NCBI RefSeq assembly: GCF_000717875.1 | Contig: NZ_JOCT01000006.1 | Location: forward strand, 62,001 to 126,000 | Length of the DNA stretch: 64,000 nt | From: Streptomyces sp. NRRL S-455 | GTDB lineage: Bacteria; Actinomycetota; Actinomycetes; Streptomycetales; Streptomycetaceae | Direction of reading: 5' to 3' | In this document: piece after piece, positions 60,215 through 64,000 of the stretch | Layout of the letters: every line of letters begins with the position of its first letter | Numbering within the stretch: the stretch's first letter is position 1 | The notes under the pieces: model-generated | Told to the model about the DNA's origin: nothing | The model's input: only the letters and a program-made list of their open reading frames with translations | Databases searched by the model: none | Position numbers and translations under genes: made by a program

Positions 60215-61420
60215 ATGACCGTGTGGGACGACCTCGTCGGGCAGGAGAGGGTGAGCGAGCAGCTGGACGCTGCCGCTCGGGACGCCGACGCCCTGGTCAC
60301 CGCGGCCGCGGCCGACGCCCCCCCGCCCGAGGCGTCGAAGATGACGCACGCATGGCTGTTCACGGGCCCGCCCGGGGCCGGGCGGAACCAGGCGGCGCGG
60401 GCGTTCGCGGCGGCGCTGCAGTGCGTCAGCCCCGACCGGGCGCTCGGCGGAACCCCCGGCTGCGGCTTCTGCGAGGGATGCCACACCGCGCTGGTCGGCA
60501 CGCACGCCGATGTCACGACCGTCGCCGCGGTCGGCACCCAGATCCTCGCCGACGACATGCGCGACACCGTCCGCAAGTCGTTCACGTCGCCGGCCAACGG
60601 CCGCTGGCAGGTCATCCTCGTCGAGGACGCCGAGCGGCTGAACGAGAAGTCGGCCAACGCCGTCCTCAAGGCTGTGGAGGAACCCGCCCCGCGCACGGTC
60701 TGGCTGCTGTGCGCCCCCTCCATCGAGGACGTCCTGCCGACCATCCGCTCCCGCTGCCGCCACCTGAACCTGAGCACGCCGTCGGTCGACGCCATCGCCG
60801 ACATGCTGGTACGCCGTGAGGGCATCGAGCCGGACGTCGCCGCGGCGGCGGCCCGTGCGACCCAGGGCCACGTCGACCGGGCGCGCCGTCTGGCCACCGA
60901 CCCGGCCGCGCGCGAGCGCCGTGCCGCCGTCCTGAGGCTGCCGCTGCGCGTCGAGGAGGTCGGCGGCGCGCTCAAGGCCGCGCAGGAGCTCGTCGACGCG
61001 GCCGCCGAGGACGCCAAGCAGCTCGCGGAGGAGACGGACGCCAAGGAGACCGAAGAGCTGAAGGCCGCCCTCGGCGCGGCCCAGGGCGGCCGGATGCCAC
61101 GCGGCACGGCAGGCGTGATGAAGGACCTGGAGGACAAGCAGAAGCGCCGCAGGACGCGCACGCAGCGCGACAGCCTCGACCTCGCCCTGACCGACCTCAC
61201 GGCCTTCTACCGCGACGTGCTCGCCCTCCAGCTCGGCTCACGCGTGGCCATCGCCAACGCGGACGCCGAGGACGCCCTTGAGCGGCTCGCCCGGGGCAGC
61301 TCCCCGGAGTCCACGCTCCGCCGCATCGAGGCCATCGCCGCGTGCCGCGACGCCCTCGACCGCAATGTGGCACCGCTGCTGGCGGTGGAGGCGATGACGA
61401 TGGCACTCAGAGCGGGCTGA
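60215..61420 (+). CDS. holB: DNA polymerase III delta' subunit
   Basis: A 401-residue clamp-loader subunit. The AAA fold starts WDDLVGQERVSEQLD; the P-loop is degenerate (GPPGAGRNQAA, Lys replaced by Arg-Asn), as expected of delta' that does not hydrolyse ATP. A zinc module CGFCEGCH lies near residue 90, and SRC (RSRCRHLNL) is the arginine-finger motif. The rest is helical, with a long charged stretch (about 270-310). The product opens the beta clamp as part of the replicase. ATG 60215. Confidence 0.95.
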   Translation: MTVWDDLVGQERVSEQLDAAARDADALVTAAAADAPPPEASKMTHAWLFTGPPGAGRNQAARAFAAALQCVSPDRALGGTPGCGFCEGCHTALVGTHADVTTVAAVGTQILADDMRDTVRKSFTSPANGRWQVILVEDAERLNEKSANAVLKAVEEPAPRTVWLLCAPSIEDVLPTIRSRCRHLNLSTPSVDAIADMLVRREGIEPDVAAAAARATQGHVDRARRLATDPAARERRAAVLRLPLRVEEVGGALKAAQELVDAAAEDAKQLAEETDAKETEELKAALGAAQGGRMPRGTAGVMKDLEDKQKRRRTRTQRDSLDLALTDLTAFYRDVLALQLGSRVAIANADAEDALERLARGSSPESTLRRIEAIAACRDALDRNVAPLLAVEAMTMALRAG

Positions 61421-61622
61421 GGCGCTGAGGCCACTGAGCCGGCGGCCGAGGCGGCCGAGGCTGCTGAGTCGGCGAAGACCCGGCACGACTGCGGCGGGCC
61501 GAGCCGACCGGCGGGCACGGGACCCCCGGACCCCAGGCGCACTCGGGTTGACCTCGTCACCCGTACGAGGCACGACACGCACGCACGGCGTTCATCCCGT
61601 CGCCCAGAGTTACGCTCGCTGG

Positions 61623-63275
61623 ATGGACACAAGGCGCACCTCCCGCACCGCCTCCGGCACCGTCTCCGGACCCGCTCCCCACCCCGTAGACGCCGTCCGC
61701 GCCCACCGCGGGATCCACAGCGGAGCCAGGACCGCGATCGGTCTCCTCGCCACGGCCGCTCTGCTCGTCTCCGCGTGCTCCGCCGGGAGCTCGTCGACGT
61801 CCGCCAACGCGGCGGAGGCGGCGGACCTGGGCGCGTTGCCCCGGTCCACACCGGCGGCACTCACCCGGTACTACGACCAGAAGCCGGCCTGGCGCGGCTG
61901 CGGTGTCCCCGGCTACCAGTGCGCCACCGTCAAGGCGCCCATCGACTACGCCGAGCCGTCCAAGGGCGACGTCCGGCTCGCCGTCACCCGCAAGAAGGCC
62001 ACCGGCCCGGGCAAGCGGCTGGGCTCGCTGCTCGTGAACCCCGGCGGGCCGGGCGGCTCGGCGATCAGCTACGTCCAGTCGTACGCCGGCATCGGCTATC
62101 CGGCCGGGGTCCGTGCCCGCTACGACATGGTGGCGGTCGACCCGCGCGGCGTGGCCCGCAGCGAGCCCGTCGAGTGTCTGGACGGACCGGACATGGACAG
62201 GTACACGCGGACGGACATCACGCCCGACGACGGGAGGGAGACGAACGGGCTGGTCAAGGCGTACCGGACATTCGCCGAGGGCTGCGGCGCGGACTCACCC
62301 AGGCTGCTGCGCCACGTGTCCACGGTGGAGACGGCCCGGGACATGGACATCGTGCGGGCGGTGCTCGGCGACGAGAAGCTGAACTACGTCGGCGCCTCCT
62401 ACGGCACCTTCCTCGGGGCGACCTACGCCGGGCTCTTCCCGGGCCGGGTGGGCCGACTGGTCCTGGACGGCGCGATGGACCCGTCACTGCCGGCCCGACG
62501 GCTGAACCTCGAACAGACCGCGGGGTTCGACACGGCGTTCCGGTCCTTCGCCAAGGACTGCGTGCGCCGGGCCGACTGCCCCCTGGGCAGGCCGGGCACC
62601 CCGCCCGAGCAGGTCGGCCGGAACCTCAAGGCGTTCTTCGAAAGGCTGGACGCGCGGCCGGCGCCCACGGGCGACTCCCACGGCCGCCGCCTCACCGAGT
62701 CCCTCGCCACCACCGGCGTGATCGCGGCCATGTACGACGAGAGCGCCTGGCAGCACCTGCGCGAGGCGCTGACGTCCGCGATGAAGGAGAACGACGGCGC
62801 CGGGCTCCTCGTCCTCTCGGACAGCTACTACGAACGGGACGCCGACGGCGGCTACAGCAACCTGATGTTCGCCAACGCCGCGGTCAACTGCCTCGACCTG
62901 CCGCCCGCCTTCGCCACCCCGGACGAGGTGCGCAAGGCCCTCCCCGCGTTCGAGAAGGCGTCCCCGGTCTTCGGTGAGGGCCTGGCCTGGGCCTCCCTGA
63001 ACTGCGCGTACTGGCCGGTTCAGGCCACAGGCGAGCCGCACCGCATCGAGGCGAAGGGCGCGGCACCCATCGTCGTGGTCGGCACCACCCGCGACCCCGC
63101 GACGCCGTACCGCTGGGCCCGGGCCATGGCCGACCAGCTCTCCTCGGCCCGCCTGCTCACCTACGACGGCGACGGCCACACGGCCTACGGCCGCGGCAGC
63201 TCCTGCATCGACCGCACGATCAACGCCTACCTCCTCCGCGGTACCCCGCCCAAGGACGGCAAGCGCTGCTCATGA
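61623..63275 (+). CDS. secreted S33-type alpha/beta hydrolase lipoprotein (tripeptidyl aminopeptidase-like)
   Basis: A 550-residue protein. ATG 61623 is followed by a basic stretch and a lipoprotein signal with lipobox LLVSAC (Cys about residue 52). The mature enzyme has NPGGPGGS (oxyanion-hole type of S33 peptidases), the nucleophile VGASYGTFLG, and the late GTTRDPATP and GDGHTAYG with catalytic Asp and His. A TAP-like C-terminal domain (SSCIDRTINAYLL) is present. It likely cleaves N-terminal peptides outside the cell. Confidence 0.92.
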   Translation: MDTRRTSRTASGTVSGPAPHPVDAVRAHRGIHSGARTAIGLLATAALLVSACSAGSSSTSANAAEAADLGALPRSTPAALTRYYDQKPAWRGCGVPGYQCATVKAPIDYAEPSKGDVRLAVTRKKATGPGKRLGSLLVNPGGPGGSAISYVQSYAGIGYPAGVRARYDMVAVDPRGVARSEPVECLDGPDMDRYTRTDITPDDGRETNGLVKAYRTFAEGCGADSPRLLRHVSTVETARDMDIVRAVLGDEKLNYVGASYGTFLGATYAGLFPGRVGRLVLDGAMDPSLPARRLNLEQTAGFDTAFRSFAKDCVRRADCPLGRPGTPPEQVGRNLKAFFERLDARPAPTGDSHGRRLTESLATTGVIAAMYDESAWQHLREALTSAMKENDGAGLLVLSDSYYERDADGGYSNLMFANAAVNCLDLPPAFATPDEVRKALPAFEKASPVFGEGLAWASLNCAYWPVQATGEPHRIEAKGAAPIVVVGTTRDPATPYRWARAMADQLSSARLLTYDGDGHTAYGRGSSCIDRTINAYLLRGTPPKDGKRCS

Positions 63276-63382
63276 CCCCCGCCCCAGCCCCTTCAGGCCC
63301 GCCTCCGGGGCTGGTACGGAGCACCCTCGGAAACTGTGTAGACTTACCGTCGTTGCTGATCGCACCATGGTGCGGACAGCGC

Positions 63383-63456
63383 GCCGCCTTAGCTCAGATG
63401 GCCAGAGCAACGCACTCGTAATGCGTAGGTCTCGGGTTCGAATCCCGAAGGCGGCT
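63383..63456 (+). tRNA. tRNA-Thr (anticodon CGT)
   Basis: A 74-nt cloverleaf: acceptor stem GCCGCCT/AGGCGGC, D arm AGCTCAGATGG, anticodon stem ACGCA/TGCGT with loop CTCGTAA (anticodon CGT), and T arm CGGGTTCGAATCCCG. The discriminator is T, and CCA is encoded next to it (63457-63459). Confidence 0.97.
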
Positions 63457-63463
63457 CCATGGT

Positions 63464-63495
63464 AAACCCCAGGTCAGGCCTCTGACCTGGGGTTT
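63464..63495 (+). terminator. rho-independent terminator of tRNA-Thr
   Basis: A 14-bp stem (63464-63477 with 63482-63495) has loop GCCT and is followed by a T-rich tract (TTTTCTTTATTT), the most classical terminator in this window. Confidence 0.95.
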
Positions 63496-63543
63496 TCTTT
63501 ATTTCGTTGACCTTGGAATCCGGGCCAATCGGACACCCGTGGT

Positions 63544-63566
63544 CTACGCATCGCAATGCGTAGGTC
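63544..63566. repeat. partial copy of tRNA-Thr anticodon-arm sequence within a hairpin
   Basis: AATGCGTAGGTC (63555-63566) repeats tRNA-Thr positions 63420-63431 and extends upstream with one mismatch to 15 bases. The same bases form a hairpin, CTACGCAT 63544-63551 with ATGCGTAG 63556-63563. It may be the trace of an element once integrated in this tRNA, or chance. Confidence 0.4.
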
Positions 63567-63691
63567 GCATTTTGGTGCATTGCACCCTCGGGATGGTCTC
63601 GTTGGCAGTGGCTCCGGTGGACAGCCGGTGGACGGGCGTGCGTGCTGTTCCGTCAGAATGCACCAGTGGCTCCCGGATCACGCCGGGAGTT

Positions 63692-64000
63692 TCAGCGGGC
63701 GGGGGAGGAGGGCGGGAGTCGTCCTGGTTGGCATCGGGAACCGTCCGGTCGGCCTGCGGCTCGCCCTTCGGCCAAGCCTTGCCTGCCGATCCACATCGTC
63801 CGCAGCCCCGCCGCCGGTCCACCCGCGACATCGTGCTCGGGACTGTCGCCGATCATCCATCCGCCGGCAGCCAGATCCGTCCCGCACCGTTCGGCGGCCA
63901 GCTCGTGCTGGTTGTCGGCCATCCCGTTGCTGACGATGCCCACCCGCCAGCCCGACGCCCGGAGCTGCGAAAGACCTTCCGGCACCTCAGGGGCGCACCG
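63692..64000 (-). pseudogene. HAD-family hydrolase, apparently broken, 5' end beyond window
   Basis: The frame enters from the right end and encodes VPEGLSQLRASGWRVGIVSN (HAD motif II, SNG) and GGWMIGDSPEHDVAGGPAAG (motif III/IV, GDSP..D). Between DNQ and AAERCGTDL about 35 residues expected in HAD enzymes, with the conserved Lys-Pro-Asp, are missing. After AAGRPDGS the sequence turns low complexity, while a C-terminal-like segment (PQADRTVPDANQ) appears in another frame, so a frameshift is likely too. The 5' part is outside the window. Confidence 0.65.

Noticed and set aside
1..64000. CRISPR arrays, rRNA genes and insertion sequences
   Set aside because: No regularly spaced 25-40 bp repeats with unique spacers, no rRNA-like blocks and no transposase-like product were seen.

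Overview
The window is about 72% G+C by eye, uses G/C at third codon positions and carries wblA, bldG, crp, the 6C RNA, a Lys-rich-tailed TopA and a MFS-thymidylate kinase fusion. This identifies a Streptomyces chromosome. The core gene order matches, from memory, the S. coelicolor block from about SCO3540 to SCO3580 read in reverse; I could not check this here. REGION 1 (1-11,991) is the int-proximal part of an actinobacterial integrative and conjugative element (AICE) sitting in the 3' end of a tRNA-Pro(CGG) gene. Its other end lies left of the window. From left to right it holds an XRE-type regulator (cut by the window edge), a small GntR regulator with a candidate operator, a transfer module (DUF2637/Spd-like protein, RRQRL zinc protein, FtsK/SpoIIIE-type TraB translocase, three small membrane proteins), and a translationally coupled replication module (cytosine-C5-methyltransferase-like protein, Prim-Pol, Cys-rich protein, DUF3631 ATPase). 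An excisionase and a tyrosine integrase end the element. Two arrays of the same hexamer (CCGCTA/TAGCGG), one directly after traB and one between the replication genes and xis, are the most striking non-coding structures. They are candidates for the clt transfer locus and the replication origin. A 38-bp hairpin leader is present twice, in front of the transfer cluster and in front of the replication cluster. REGION 2 (12,000-27,200) is core chromosome: Pr6Pr membrane protein, metallophosphoesterase, YqeY, a class A PBP, wblA, a tandem pair of ArsA-like ATPases, DUF4177, RidA, NUDIX, MBL-fold hydrolase, crp with a Crp-type site in its own promoter region, nth with a histone-H1-like tail, a second NUDIX and a MarP-like membrane serine protease. 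REGION 3 (27,500-38,200) has an epoxide-hydrolase-like gene coupled to a holin-like membrane protein, nhaA, acetyl-CoA synthetase preceded by a 16-codon leader that mimics its own N terminus, a SulP transporter-carbonic anhydrase fusion, a deacetylase-like lipoprotein and a Fic-like protein lacking the catalytic His. REGION 4 (38,158-44,709) is a HAD-IB phosphatase, the 6C small RNA, then an Ssd/CpaE-like ATPase and a tad (Flp pilus-type) operon: TadA, TadB, TadC, a DUF4244 pilin-like peptide and two TadE-like proteins. REGION 5 (44,600-63,300) holds a DEAD-box helicase, bldG with its partner anti-sigma factor, a K+-independent H+-pyrophosphatase, a lipoprotein, a methyltransferase, topA, a membrane-protein/dTMP kinase fusion, holB and an S33-type secreted hydrolase. 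REGION 6 (63,383-64,000) is tRNA-Thr(CGT), a strong terminator, a partial copy of the tRNA anticodon-stem sequence, and a HAD hydrolase gene that appears broken. Most convergent gene pairs are separated by long GC-rich hairpin terminators. No CRISPR array, rRNA or insertion sequence was seen.
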